Below, piece after piece: positions 8,677 through 17,833 of a stretch of DNA of 64,000 nt. The DNA comes from JAKACA01 sp963769255 (GTDB taxonomy: Bacteria; Actinomycetota; Acidimicrobiia; Acidimicrobiales; Bog-793), in contig CAVYKV010000001.1 in assembly GCA_963769255.1 (NCBI GenBank), positions 1,488,001 through 1,552,000 of the forward strand, read 5' to 3'. The notes beneath the pieces were generated by a model. It was not told the origin of the DNA, searched no databases, and was given only the letters and a program-made list of their open reading frames with translations. Numbering within the stretch: position 1 is the first letter of the stretch; the number at the start of each line of letters is the position of its first letter. Both the position numbers and the translations under genes were made by a program.

Positions 8677-10776
8677 GTGGCCTTGCTCGACGTGAGGGAT
8701 CTGCGGGTGTCCTTCGCGACCGACGACGGCGTCGTCGAGGCCGTACAAGGGCTCTCCTTCTCCGTCGAGAAGGGCCAGACGCTCGGCATCGTGGGCGAGT
8801 CCGGCTCGGGCAAGTCGGTCGCCACGCAGGCGATCATGGGACTGAGCCCGGCGGCCCGCGTCTCGGGCGAGGCCCAGTTCGAGGGGGTCGACCTCCTGGA
8901 GCTGCGCGAGGACGAGATGCGGGCCATTCGGGGCGCCCGCATCTCCATGATCTTCCAGGATCCCCTCACGAGCCTGCACCCTCTGTTCCGGGTCGGCCGG
9001 CAGATCGCCGAGGCGATCGAGGCCCACGAGAAGGTCAAGCGTGAAGAGGCCGACGAGCGCGCCGTCGAGCTCCTCGAGATGGTTGGCATCCCACATCCGG
9101 ACCGGCGCGCCCGCGACTACCCGCACCAGTTCTCGGGCGGCATGCGCCAGCGGGCCATGATCGCCATGGCCCTCGCCCTCTCGCCCTCGCTCATCATCGC
9201 CGACGAGCCCACGACCGCCCTCGACGTCACCGTGCAGGCGCAGATCCTGGAGCTCCTCGCCGAGCTGCAGGCACAGCTCGGCACGGCCATCATCCTCATC
9301 ACCCACGACCTCGGCGTCGTCGCCGACTTCGTGAAGGACGTCGTCGTCATGTACGCCGGAAGGGCCATGGAGCGCGCCGACGTGCGGGCCACCTTCACCG
9401 AGCCCCATCACCCCTACACCCAAGGGCTGCTCGAGTCGATCCCCATCTACGCCTCGCGGGCCGAGCGGCTCCATCCCATCAAGGGCAACCCGCCGTCTGC
9501 CCTGCGGCCCGCCACACGGTGCCCGTTCGTGCCCCGCTGCCCGCAGGCGCGGGCCGAGTGCCAGCTGGGGCCCCCACCCCTCAAGCCGGTCGGCCGCTCC
9601 CCGGGCCACCTCTCCGCCTGCGTGTTGCCACCCGACCGGGTCGGCATGCCGGTGAGCCTCTCTATCCGGCAGGCGGCACCGCCGTCGCTCACGCCGGCCG
9701 CCGGGGCGGGCGACGTCCTCCTCGACCTCGAGGACGTCGTGAAGCACTTCCCGCTGAAGGGGGGCGCCTTCTCGCGGCGGACCGGACTCGCCGTGAAGGC
9801 CGTCGACGGCGTCAGCCTGCAGGTCTACAAAGGCGAAACCCTCGGCCTCGTCGGCGAGAGCGGGTGCGGCAAGTCGACCCTGGCGCGCCTCATGACGGCG
9901 TTGCTCCCCGTCACCTCGGGCCGCATCCGCTTCCTCGACCACGACCTCACGGAGCTCAGCCGCCGGGATCTGCGGCCGCTGCGCCGCCAGGTGCAGATGG
10001 TCTTCCAGGATCCCTACGGCGCCCTCAATCCGCGGCGCCGCGTCGGCTCCATCCTCGGGGATCCCTTCGCCGTGCACGGCGACGTCTCGGGGGAGGAGCG
10101 CAAGCACAAGGTGCAGGACCTCATGAAGGTCGTCGGGCTGAGCCCGGAGCACTTCAACCGCTTCCCGGCCGAGTTCTCCGGCGGCCAGCGCCAGCGCATC
10201 GGCATCGCCCGCGCCCTCGCCCTCAACCCCGAGCTCATCGTGTGCGACGAGCCCGTCTCGGCCCTCGACGTCTCCATCCAGGCCCAGATCGTCAACCTGC
10301 TGGAGGACCTGCAGGAGGAGTTCCGGCTCACCTACGTCTTCATCGCCCACGACCTCTCCGTCGTCCGCCACGTGAGCGACCGCGTGGCAGTCATGTACCT
10401 CGGGCGCATCGCCGAGATCGGGCCGGTGAACGAGATCTACGTCCGCGCCCGCCACCCCTACACGGCTTCGCTCCTCTCGGCCGTTCCCCTGCCCGAGGTG
10501 GGCATCACGGGGGAGCGTCGCGAGCGCGTGCTCCTCTCGGGCGGCGTGCCCTCGCCCGTGCGACCGCCCTCCGGGTGCCGTTTCCACCCTCGTTGCCCGA
10601 AAGCCCAGGAGATCTGCACGCAGGAGGAACCCATGCTCCGTCACATCGAAGGGGACCCTGTGGGCTGTCTCGTCGCCTGCCACCTCCCCGTGGAGGCGGG
10701 CGAGGCGCTGGCGCAGGCCGCCTGGGAGGACGCCGAGAACGAGGGTGAGACGGCATCGCTGGGGGCGTCGTCGTGA
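8677..10776 (+). CDS. Fused double ABC ATPase (DppD-DppF type) of oligopeptide importer
   Basis: A 699-residue cytoplasmic protein that carries both ATPase halves of a peptide importer, normally two genes. First half: Walker A GESGSGKSVATQ, signature FSGGMRQRAM, Walker B LIIADEPTTALD. Second half: GESGCGKSTLA, FSGGQRQRIG, LIVCDEPVSALD. Each half ends in an oligo_HPY-type Cys motif, RCPFVPRCPQARAEC and GCRFHPRCPKAQEIC. In mycobacterial DppD such cysteines hold a 4Fe-4S cluster; whether they do here is unknown. I chose GTG 8677 because AAAGGAGAG lies 7 bases upstream. An ATG at 8590 in the same frame lies before the 8618-8653 hairpin and has no ribosome site. Its end overlaps the next gene by 4 bases. 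Confidence 0.88.
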   Translation: MALLDVRDLRVSFATDDGVVEAVQGLSFSVEKGQTLGIVGESGSGKSVATQAIMGLSPAARVSGEAQFEGVDLLELREDEMRAIRGARISMIFQDPLTSLHPLFRVGRQIAEAIEAHEKVKREEADERAVELLEMVGIPHPDRRARDYPHQFSGGMRQRAMIAMALALSPSLIIADEPTTALDVTVQAQILELLAELQAQLGTAIILITHDLGVVADFVKDVVVMYAGRAMERADVRATFTEPHHPYTQGLLESIPIYASRAERLHPIKGNPPSALRPATRCPFVPRCPQARAECQLGPPPLKPVGRSPGHLSACVLPPDRVGMPVSLSIRQAAPPSLTPAAGAGDVLLDLEDVVKHFPLKGGAFSRRTGLAVKAVDGVSLQVYKGETLGLVGESGCGKSTLARLMTALLPVTSGRIRFLDHDLTELSRRDLRPLRRQVQMVFQDPYGALNPRRRVGSILGDPFAVHGDVSGEERKHKVQDLMKVVGLSPEHFNRFPAEFSGGQRQRIGIARALALNPELIVCDEPVSALDVSIQAQIVNLLEDLQEEFRLTYVFIAHDLSVVRHVSDRVAVMYLGRIAEIGPVNEIYVRARHPYTASLLSAVPLPEVGITGERRERVLLSGGVPSPVRPPSGCRFHPRCPKAQEICTQEEPMLRHIEGDPVGCLVACHLPVEAGEALAQAAWEDAENEGETASLGASS

Positions 10777-11753
10777 TCGCCAACCCCCGCGAGCTCGTCG
10801 GCTACCTCGAGGTGGACTTCGAGCCAGAGGACGACGAGCTGGTCGTCGAGGGGCAGACGCCGATGCGCCTCGCCTGGCGGCGACTGCGCCGGGACAGGGT
10901 GGCCATGATCGCCCTCGCCTTCGTGGTCTTCATCGGGCTCGTCGGCATCTTCGCCCCCCTCCTCACGGCGCTCATCGGCCATGGCCCCAACACGCAGTAC
11001 CCGAACACGGGGCTCTCCATCTACGGCCACCCCGTCGGGCCGTCGAAGATGTTCCTCTTCGGCACCGACGACCTCGGGCGTGACGTCCTCTCCCGCCTCA
11101 TCTACGGCACCCGAGTCTCGCTCGAGGTCGGAGTCGGCGGAACGGCCATGGCCCTCGTGGTCGGCGTCAGCCTCGGGCTCGTCTCGGGCTATCTCGGCGG
11201 CGTGCTCGACGCCATCATCTCGAGGCTCATCGACATCCTCCTCGCCTTCCCCGTCCTCCTGTTCGCCCTCGCCCTCGTCGCCAAGTTCGGGCCGAGCCTC
11301 TCGCTCATCGTGCTCGTCGTGGCCTTCTTCTCCTGGGCGCCCATCGCCCGCCTCGTGCGCGGCCAGGTCATCACGCTGCGGGAGCGGGAGTTCGTGGAGG
11401 CGGCGCGGGCGGTGGGGGGGAGCGACTTCCGCATCATGATGATCGAGATCGCCCCCAACCTCTTGGCGATCGCCGTCGTCTATGCCACGCTGCTCATCCC
11501 CGTGAACATCATCCTCGAGGCGACGCTCTCCTATCTCGGGCTCGGTATCCAGCAGCCGACGGCCTCCTGGGGCAACATGATCTCCGAGGCGCAGAACGGC
11601 GATCTCTACACGATCGCCTGGTGGGTGCTCGTCTTCCCGTGCGTCGCCCTCCTCCTCACCACGCTCGCCTTCAACCTCCTCGGCGACGGCCTGCGGGACG
11701 CCCTCGACCCGAGACAGGGCCGCTCCAACATCGTGGAGAGGGTGCGACGGTGA
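10773..11753 (+). CDS. Oligopeptide ABC transporter permease (DppC/OppC type)
   Basis: A 326-residue inner-membrane permease of the binding-protein-dependent transport family. After an N-terminal cytoplasmic stretch comes the conserved RLRRDRVAMIALAFVVFIGLVGIFAPLL segment typical of the OppC N-terminal domain, then FGTDDLGRDVLSRLIYGTRVSL. The EAA loop that contacts the ATPase is EREFVEAARAVGGSDFRIMMIEIAPN. The C-terminus LGDGLRDALDPR is typical of the DppC subfamily. About six membrane segments are visible. GTG start; the GTGA overlap with the preceding ATPase gene and a GTGA overlap with the following permease show translational coupling. Confidence 0.9.
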   Translation: MIANPRELVGYLEVDFEPEDDELVVEGQTPMRLAWRRLRRDRVAMIALAFVVFIGLVGIFAPLLTALIGHGPNTQYPNTGLSIYGHPVGPSKMFLFGTDDLGRDVLSRLIYGTRVSLEVGVGGTAMALVVGVSLGLVSGYLGGVLDAIISRLIDILLAFPVLLFALALVAKFGPSLSLIVLVVAFFSWAPIARLVRGQVITLREREFVEAARAVGGSDFRIMMIEIAPNLLAIAVVYATLLIPVNIILEATLSYLGLGIQQPTASWGNMISEAQNGDLYTIAWWVLVFPCVALLLTTLAFNLLGDGLRDALDPRQGRSNIVERVRR

Positions 11754-12715
11754 TCCGCGGATTCCTCCTGCGGCGGCTCGCCTATCTCGTCGTCGTCATC
11801 CTGCTCATCACGCTGCTCGCCTATTTCATCTTCTTCGCCGGCAACGCCGGAGACCTGGCGGCACGCTTCGCCGGACACGCTGCCTCGCCGCAGGCGATCG
11901 CCGACGCCGAGGTGCGGCTCGGCCTCAACCATGGGTTCTGGTACCAGTACTGGCACTACCTCGTCGGCCTCGTGCACGGGAGCTTCGGCCTCGACTTCCA
12001 GAACCAGGAGCCGGTCATCTCCGAGATCGCCCGGGCACTGCCGATCACCGCCTCCCTCGTCGTGGGCTCCGTCGTCATCTGGCTCCTCATCGGGATCCCC
12101 ATCGGCATCATGTCGGCCGTGCATCCCCGCACGCTGCGCGACCGTGCCGGCACCATCTTCGCCCTCACGTTCCTCTCGTTCCCGACCTTCGTGCTCGGTG
12201 TCCTCCTCCTCCTCGTCGTGTACTTCTACCTGACGGAGGCCGGAATCCATTGGTTCCCGTCGTCGGGCTACGTCGGCATCACACAGAGCCCGGTGCAGTG
12301 GGCCGTCCACCTCATCCTGCCCTGGTGCACGCTGGCGCTCGTCCAGGCGGCCGTCTACACGAGGCTCATCCGCTCGTCCCTCCTGGACACGCTCGGTGAG
12401 GACTTCATCCGAACGGCCCGCGCCAAGGGGCTCTCCCGCCGCCTCGTCATCTACAAGCACGGCCTCCGGGCCGCCCTCACGCCGGTCACGACGCAACTCG
12501 GCATCGATGTGGGCACGCTGCTCGCCGGCGCCATCGTGACCGAGCACGTCTTCGGCCTCACGGGTCTCGGCTACCTCTCCGTGCAAGCGCTCTACAACGG
12601 CGACCTGCCCGTCGTGGCGGCCATCGTCCTGCTGGCGGCGGTGTTCATCGTCGTCATGAACACGGTCGTCGACGTCCTCTACGCCGTGCTGGATCCGAGG
12701 GTGCGGATGGGCTGA
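11750..12715 (+). CDS. Oligopeptide ABC transporter permease (DppB/OppB type)
   Basis: A 321-residue partner permease. It opens with MIRGFLLRRLAYLVVVILLITLLAYFIFF, as DppB proteins do, has about six membrane segments, and carries the EAA loop EDFIRTARAKGLSRRLVIYKHGLRAALTP. The last residues, VDVLYAVLDPRVRMG, are the usual DppB ending. The GTG at 11750 overlaps the stop of the preceding permease by four bases; longer in-frame extensions inside that gene were rejected. The gene order receptor, double ATPase, C-type, B-type is the reverse of the common B-C-D-F order. This is the last gene of the operon and it meets the oppositely oriented regulator at 12745. Confidence 0.9.
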   Translation: MIRGFLLRRLAYLVVVILLITLLAYFIFFAGNAGDLAARFAGHAASPQAIADAEVRLGLNHGFWYQYWHYLVGLVHGSFGLDFQNQEPVISEIARALPITASLVVGSVVIWLLIGIPIGIMSAVHPRTLRDRAGTIFALTFLSFPTFVLGVLLLLVVYFYLTEAGIHWFPSSGYVGITQSPVQWAVHLILPWCTLALVQAAVYTRLIRSSLLDTLGEDFIRTARAKGLSRRLVIYKHGLRAALTPVTTQLGIDVGTLLAGAIVTEHVFGLTGLGYLSVQALYNGDLPVVAAIVLLAAVFIVVMNTVVDVLYAVLDPRVRMG

Positions 12716-12744
12716 GGCGGCAGCGCCCGCCCCGCTCTTCGCAG

Positions 12745-15700
12745 TCAGGAACCGTCGGCGAGGGCGGACTCGACCTCGGCGACGATGCCGGCGGCACCGA
12801 GGGAGGCCGCCACGGACCTCGCCCGGTCAGTCAGGGACTTCGCCTCGAGCGGGCGGCGGACCGCCAAGAGAGCGGCGAGGGCCGCCCCGGTGCGGGCGGC
12901 GAAGGGCCTGGCGCCCATCGCCTCCTCGGTGCGGAGGGCGGTGGTGAGATGCGCCTCGGCGCCGTCGGCGTCGCCGAGCAGGAGGGCGAGGCCGCCGAGA
13001 TGGTGGTCCACGGGACCCCACCAACCCGCCAGCGGCCCCACGCGCACGATGCGGACGGGCTGTCGCACGAGCGCCGCGTAGAGGTGCCGAGCAGCGCCCC
13101 GGGCACCGAGGATGCAGCAGGAGTGCGCCAGAAAGGCCATGGACGACAACCAGTCGGCGCCGCGCGGCTTCGCCTCGAAACCCGATCGAACCAACCCCTC
13201 CAACCGCTCGAGGGCGAGATCGTGCTCCCCGGCGAGGGCAGCGCACAAGACGGTGCCGGCGGCGAAGGCGGGGATGCGCCCGTAGTCGCTGGCGTCGAGC
13301 AGGAGGGGGAGGACGTCGGAGGCTTGACCGCGGTCGACGGCCCGCAGCAGGCCCTGGGCATAGAAGAGGAGCTCGGCGTTGAAGTCGCCACTCGCCTTCC
13401 CGTGCTCGAGCGCCTCGGCCGAGAGGGCATCGGCCTCGTCGTACCGGCCCTCCACGAAGGCGATCGTCGAGCGCACGGTCGCCGCCTGGCTGCGCTCCCC
13501 GGGGTCGTCGAGCTGCTCGGCGATGGCGCCGTAACGTTCCGTCGCCTCTCGAAGGCTCCCCATGTCGGCGGTGTCGAGAGCGGCGAGCGCCTCGGCGAAG
13601 CGGGCGCCGGCGAGCACGCGCAGGTCGCTCGTCGCTTCGGCGACGCCGACGAGGCGTCGCGCCACGCCCCGCAGGGCCACCGGATCCTCGATGCAGTCGT
13701 ACACGCGCGTCTGCCCGATCGCCTGCAGGACCTCGGGGCTCGCCTCCGGGTCCGTGGCGGTGCCGGCGAGCTCGGCGGCAAGGGCGTCCCGCCGCTCTGC
13801 CTCCTCCGGGTGGAAGCCGTTGATCAGCTGGGTGACGAGGAGGCCCATGAGGGTGAAGCGGAGCAGCCCGCCGCCTGGGGGAAGGGCCGCCAGCGCCCCT
13901 TCGAGGGCGTCGATCCGATCGGAGTCGGTCTCCCAGTAGGGGTACCGCTGCCCGAGACCGATGGCGGCCCGAGCCTGCAGCTCCCCGGCGCCGAGAGCGA
14001 CGGCGAGATGGAGGGCCTGCCGGAAACGGAGATCGGCTTCGTCGGCACGGCCGCGATGGCGGAGAGCGGCGCCGAGGCGGACGAGGGCATCGGCGTGCCC
14101 GAGCGTCGAGTCCCCCCAGAGCGACGCCGCCGCTTCGTAGCGGGCGATGGCGTCGTCCGCCGCCGCCGTCTGGAGGGCGAGGTCGCCCGCTCGTACGGCC
14201 CACGTGGCCGCCGTCGTGGCGCTCGAGGCGTCCGCTTCCGCCACGACCGCCCAGTGGCGGGCGAGGTCGGTCGCCACGGTGGGCCGCTCCGGCCACTCGT
14301 GCTGCAGCACCTCGGCCACGCGGCGGTGCATCTCGGCGCGGCGGGGACCGGAGAGGCGGTCGCGCACGGCCTGCTGCACGAGGGCGTGCGAGAAGAGCAG
14401 GCGGCCTGCGGCCGTCTCGCCCACGAGCCCGGACATGATGCCGTCGTCGGCGGCGTCGACGAGACGAAGGCGTTCCAGCCCGGAGGAGGCGGCGGCGGTC
14501 GAGAGGTCGAACTCCCTCCCGAGGATGGAGCCGTACGAGAGCAGCTCGGTGGCATCGGGCGAGAGCGAGAGGAGCCGGCGTGCCAGCGTCTCTCGCACGC
14601 GCTCGGGCACGCCCTGCGAGCCGGGATCCTGCGCGACGACGACGCCCGCCTCGGTGAGGCGGAGGAGACCGGAGTCGACGAGCTGCACGGTCATCTCCTC
14701 CGAGAAGAAGGGGTTGCCCTCCGTCGCCTCCTCCACCGACGAGACGAGCGCCTCCGCCGGCGTGGCCCCGATGAGGTCGGCCACGAGGCCGGCGAGGGCG
14801 GGCCGCTCGAGGCCGCCGAGCCGGAGGCGGGCGTGCTCGACCTGGCGGCCGAGGTCGCTCAACAGCCCCGAACGGGCTTCCCCGAGGTCGGCCGGACGCG
14901 CCATGCAGAGCAGCGTCAGGTGCTGCAGCCGCACGCTGCGGGCGAGATATCCCAGGAGCGACATCGAGGCCTCGTCCGCCCAGTGGAGGTCGTCGAGCAC
15001 TACGACGAGCGGCGTCCACGGCGCCAGCAGGTCCTCGACGGCTTCGAAGAGGAGGCGCTGCTCGGTGCCGGCGTCGGCTCGCGTGGCGGCCGGCAAGGGG
15101 CCGATTCGTTCCTCCAGGCCGGGCACGAGTCGCTGGAGGTCGCCCCGTTGTCCCACGGCCGCCCGCAGGGCGGTGACGTCGGCGGAGGCGACGAGCTGGC
15201 GTAGCGCCTCCACGAAGGGGGCGTAGGACCCGAGTGTCTCCTCGGCGCAGCGTCCCCACAGCACCGCCAGGCCCTCGTCGTGGAGGGCGGCGACGAGCTG
15301 GGCGACGAGCCTCGTCTTTCCGATGCCGGGCTCGCCGAGCAGCTCGACGAGACGGCATCCGCCACGGCAGGCGTCGAGCAGCCGAGCCAGCTCGGCTTGC
15401 CGGCCGACGAAGCCCACCCGCCAACGCCTCGCCACGATGGCGGGCGGAGCGACGGTCCCCGCCGGGCGGGCGGCGAGGCCCTCGGGGGCTCGGTGCCGTG
15501 CCTCCCCCGGTGCCACCAGGGTGGGGGCCGGCTCGGTGACATCCGGGGTTGCGCCGTATCCCTCGCCGGTCCCGGGAGCAGCCGGCCGTCCCTGCGCGCC
15601 GCCCCCGGCACCGGAGAGGCGGGCGAGCTCGGCGAGCTCCTCGGGCTCGAGGCCGAGGGCCCGGGCCAGCTGCCGGAGCGTCGAGAAACGGGGCGAGCGG

Positions 15701-15831
15701 TTGCGCCCACGCTCGAGGGCGGCGATTGCCGTCGGGCTGAGGGCCGCCTGCTCGGCGAGCGCCTCCTGGGTGAGATGGCGCGAGAGCCGGTACCGGCGGA
15801 GCACGTCCCCGAACGACTCTGCCAAGCTCAC
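12745..15831 (-). CDS. Large XRE-HTH / AAA ATPase transcriptional regulator
   Basis: A 1,028-residue cytoplasmic regulator. Residues about 8-65 form an XRE/Cro-type helix-turn-helix (RLSRHLTQEALAEQAALSPTAIAALERG). After an Ala/Pro/Gly-rich linker comes an AAA_16-type signalling ATPase from about 140: VGRQAELARLLDACRGG, Walker A LLGEPGIGKTRL, Walker B LVVVLDDLHWADEA. The remaining 550 or so residues are alpha-helical TPR-like repeats. This is the STAND/MalT architecture with the HTH moved to the N-terminus, as is common in actinobacteria. It ends 29 bases from the end of the peptide importer and is convergent with it, so a regulatory link is possible but unproven. The ligand is unknown. Confidence 0.8.
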   Translation of the reverse strand: MSLAESFGDVLRRYRLSRHLTQEALAEQAALSPTAIAALERGRNRSPRFSTLRQLARALGLEPEELAELARLSGAGGGAQGRPAAPGTGEGYGATPDVTEPAPTLVAPGEARHRAPEGLAARPAGTVAPPAIVARRWRVGFVGRQAELARLLDACRGGCRLVELLGEPGIGKTRLVAQLVAALHDEGLAVLWGRCAEETLGSYAPFVEALRQLVASADVTALRAAVGQRGDLQRLVPGLEERIGPLPAATRADAGTEQRLLFEAVEDLLAPWTPLVVVLDDLHWADEASMSLLGYLARSVRLQHLTLLCMARPADLGEARSGLLSDLGRQVEHARLRLGGLERPALAGLVADLIGATPAEALVSSVEEATEGNPFFSEEMTVQLVDSGLLRLTEAGVVVAQDPGSQGVPERVRETLARRLLSLSPDATELLSYGSILGREFDLSTAAASSGLERLRLVDAADDGIMSGLVGETAAGRLLFSHALVQQAVRDRLSGPRRAEMHRRVAEVLQHEWPERPTVATDLARHWAVVAEADASSATTAATWAVRAGDLALQTAAADDAIARYEAAASLWGDSTLGHADALVRLGAALRHRGRADEADLRFRQALHLAVALGAGELQARAAIGLGQRYPYWETDSDRIDALEGALAALPPGGGLLRFTLMGLLVTQLINGFHPEEAERRDALAAELAGTATDPEASPEVLQAIGQTRVYDCIEDPVALRGVARRLVGVAEATSDLRVLAGARFAEALAALDTADMGSLREATERYGAIAEQLDDPGERSQAATVRSTIAFVEGRYDEADALSAEALEHGKASGDFNAELLFYAQGLLRAVDRGQASDVLPLLLDASDYGRIPAFAAGTVLCAALAGEHDLALERLEGLVRSGFEAKPRGADWLSSMAFLAHSCCILGARGAARHLYAALVRQPVRIVRVGPLAGWWGPVDHHLGGLALLLGDADGAEAHLTTALRTEEAMGARPFAARTGAALAALLAVRRPLEAKSLTDRARSVAASLGAAGIVAEVESALADGS

Positions 15832-15919
15832 CCCCGTCTCGATGCGTGCCCGCCCCCGAGAGGCGATGGTACCCCCGAGCCCCCCGCTGCAGAGCTGCCC
15901 GCCGGGCGTGAGGGCGCGA

Positions 15920-15952
15920 CACCGCCCCGGGGCGAAAGGCCCCGGGGCGGTG
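15920..15952 (-). terminator. Strong GC hairpin terminator after the HAF-repeat gene
   Basis: CACCGCCCCGGGGC (15920-15933), loop GAAAG, GCCCCGGGGCGGTG (15939-15952): a perfect 14-bp stem. It lies 24 bases past the stop of the leftward gene at 15976 and before the start region of the regulator, so it most likely terminates the 15976-16938 transcript. No U-tract follows, as is usual at this GC content. Confidence 0.75.
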
Positions 15953-15975
15953 CGCCTGCCTGGCTCGGGAAGGGG

Positions 15976-16938
15976 TCAGGGTGTGGCGACGAAGCCGTCG
16001 ACGTTGGTGGCGGCATCGGTGTAGAAGCCGACGAGGTCACCCTTGTTGTTGACACCGTTGATGACGGTGCTGTCGAGGCCGTTCGGGTCGTTCACGGTCG
16101 TGGCCCTGCCGTTGCGCCACACGAAGCCGTGCGTGATCGTGCCGGAGCCGGCCCACGAACCGACGACCTCGCCGGCGTTGTTGATGCCGAGCGCCATCGT
16201 GTTGCTCGAGCCGCCGACCGAGAAGGACGTCAGGTGTCCGTTGCTCGCACGCACGAAGCCGAGGTTGACGCCCTTCGAGTTCATGTAGAACCCGCTCACG
16301 TCTCCGTGGATGTTGATGCCGCTGGCGGTCGAGCTCGTGGCGCCGGGGATGTGGATGGCCGAGAAGGTGTCGGTGTGAAAGTTGAACTCGTAGGCGTGGG
16401 CGTTGCCCTTCGAGTCCGTGTAGAAGCCGACGGCCATGCCGTTGTTGTTGAGGCCGAGCAGCTGGTTCACCGTGCCGGTCGTGTGGGGGTCGATGACGAC
16501 GGTCCAGATGCCCTGCTTGAGCACGAAGCCGAAGTTGTCGCCCGCCCGGTCGGCATAGAAGCCGACGGTCGTGCCGGAGTCGTTGATGCCGGTGACCTGC
16601 GTCTGGGCGGCGCCTGGGAAGTTCTCGTTGACGTAGTTGTTCTGCCCGTAGGGAGCCTTCAACACATAGCCGCGGTTCGGGTGCTTGGCGGCGGGGGTGC
16701 CGCTGCCGAAGTAGCCGGAGATGACGCCGCCGTCGTTGATGCTGAGCAGCTGGTTGAACGTCACGTCGTGCTGGTCGTCGAGCGTCTCGAAGCGGTAGTT
16801 GACGGTGGCGGCCGCCGTGGTCTTGGTGGCGGCGCCGGCGGGTGCCGTCGTGGTGAAGGCGGCCATGCCGGCCGCCAGGCCGCCGATGCCGAGGAGCGAC
16901 CCGGCGACACGCGTGAGGGTGGAACGGAGGGAGGTCAT
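15976..16938 (-). CDS. Secreted HAF-repeat protein
   Basis: A 320-residue exported protein built of about six repeats of the HAF type, each with a pattern like G(I/L)NxxGxxVGFY followed by a hydrophobic GFV strand. Examples are LLGLNNNGMAVGFYTDSKGNAHAYEF and ITHGFVWRNG. Such repeats fold as a beta-propeller-like or beta-rich surface module; no enzyme activity is known. The signal peptide is MTSLRSTLTRVAGSLLGIGGLAAGMAAFTTTAPAGAA. I took the ATG at 16938, preceded by AGAAAGAGACAGCAA, rather than the in-frame start at 16998. It stands alone with its own terminator at 15920-15952. Confidence 0.75.
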   Translation of the reverse strand: MTSLRSTLTRVAGSLLGIGGLAAGMAAFTTTAPAGAATKTTAAATVNYRFETLDDQHDVTFNQLLSINDGGVISGYFGSGTPAAKHPNRGYVLKAPYGQNNYVNENFPGAAQTQVTGINDSGTTVGFYADRAGDNFGFVLKQGIWTVVIDPHTTGTVNQLLGLNNNGMAVGFYTDSKGNAHAYEFNFHTDTFSAIHIPGATSSTASGINIHGDVSGFYMNSKGVNLGFVRASNGHLTSFSVGGSSNTMALGINNAGEVVGSWAGSGTITHGFVWRNGRATTVNDPNGLDSTVINGVNNKGDLVGFYTDAATNVDGFVATP

Positions 16939-17095
16939 TTGCTGTCTCTTTCTGTGAGGGTGGCTGGCGAGCTTCCGTGCGCTGGGGAACCGGAGCACGG
17001 TTGCATCATGCGGGTGAGCCGCCCTGAGCCACCAGGCACAGCGCCCTCATGTTTCCCTCATCTTTCGCTCCAGCCCGCCCGCACCAGCCGTCGGA

Positions 17096-17107
17096 TATGC
17101 TGGCATA
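17096..17107 (+). promoter_or_regulatory. Putative operator of the VapBC-like module
   Basis: TATGC-TG-GCATA is an inverted repeat that ends one base before the antitoxin ATG at 17109. Ribbon-helix-helix antitoxins commonly bind such a palindrome to autoregulate their operon. Its position also argues against the in-frame ATG at 17097 as the start. Confidence 0.4.
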
Positions 17108-17108
17108 C

Positions 17109-17336
17109 ATGAAGCGGACCACCGTGAAGCTGCCGGACGACCTCGACGCTCGGCTGCGCCACGAAGCCGAGCGTCGAGGTTCGACGGTGTCGGCACTCAC
17201 CCGAGCGTCGATCGAGGCATACCTTGGCGCCACGTCCGGTCGACGCAAGCTGATCGCCACCGCAGCCGGTCGAAGCGGCTCGCATGATGTCTCCGTTCGG
17301 ATCGAGGAGATACTCCGTGACGAGGTGGCCCGATAG
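17109..17336 (+). CDS. Ribbon-helix-helix antitoxin, VapB-like
   Basis: A 75-residue protein starting MKRTTVKLPDDLDARLRHEAERRGSTVSALTRASIEAYL, the classic CopG/Arc-type RHH fold: one DNA-contacting strand (TTVKL) and two helices. The C-terminal part, ending IRDEVAR-like as EEILRDEVAR, would wrap the toxin. The adjacent PIN-domain gene overlaps its stop, so the two form a type II toxin-antitoxin pair. The start at 17109 follows the palindrome at 17096-17107. Expected role: bind DNA as a dimer, repress the operon and neutralise the toxin. Confidence 0.75.
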   Translation: MKRTTVKLPDDLDARLRHEAERRGSTVSALTRASIEAYLGATSGRRKLIATAAGRSGSHDVSVRIEEILRDEVAR

Positions 17337-17746
17337 GCCTCCTCGTCGACGCCGGCCTGCTCTACGCCTACGTCGATGCAGACGACGACCACCACGCCGA
17401 GTGCCTCGATCTGCTCGAGTCCCACCCCGGTCCGCTCCTGGTGCCGATCCTGGTTGTGACCGAAGTCGTCTACCTGGTGGGCACTCGGCTCGGGCACGAC
17501 TCCGAGATCAGATTTCTCGGGGATTTCGCAGCCGGCAACCTGATCCCGGAGCATGTCGCAGCGGCGGACTGGCTCCGCATCGCCGAGCTCGTCCAGATCT
17601 ACAGCGATCTCCCCCTCGGAACCGTCGACGGCTCCGTCGTGGCTGCGGCAGAGCGCTTGGCGATCACGGATGTGGCGACCCTCGACCGCCGGCACTTCAC
17701 GGTGGTCCGTCCGAGACACGTCGCCTCCCTCACCCTCCTTCCCTGA
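17333..17746 (+). CDS. PIN-domain toxin, VapC-like, no ordinary start codon
   Basis: About 137 residues with PIN endoribonuclease features: LLVDAGLLYAYVDADDDHHAEC carries the first acidic residue, VVTEVVYLVG the second, and ERLAITDVATLDRRHF the C-terminal Asp block. Proteins of this fold cleave RNA with Mg2+. The frame is open from 17321 and coding character begins at the codon ATA (17333), overlapping the antitoxin stop. No ATG, GTG or TTG precedes the first Asp; the first is GTG 17441, which would remove the active-site Asp. Either ATA is used, or the start was lost by a G-to-A change (ATGGGC would be normal) and the toxin is silent. Confidence 0.6.
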   Translation: MGLLVDAGLLYAYVDADDDHHAECLDLLESHPGPLLVPILVVTEVVYLVGTRLGHDSEIRFLGDFAAGNLIPEHVAAADWLRIAELVQIYSDLPLGTVDGSVVAAAERLAITDVATLDRRHFTVVRPRHVASLTLLP

Positions 17747-17833
17747 ACCGATCGATCGCAACTCCCAGCAGCCGCAATCGGGCATCGGCTGCTACGGTCG
17801 GAGCCGGAGCGAGGCCAAGCAAAAGGGGGAGTG

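Noticed and set aside
12949..15204. Long plus-strand frame opposite the XRE-ATPase regulator
   Set aside because: No motif, whereas the minus strand has HTH and Walker motifs.
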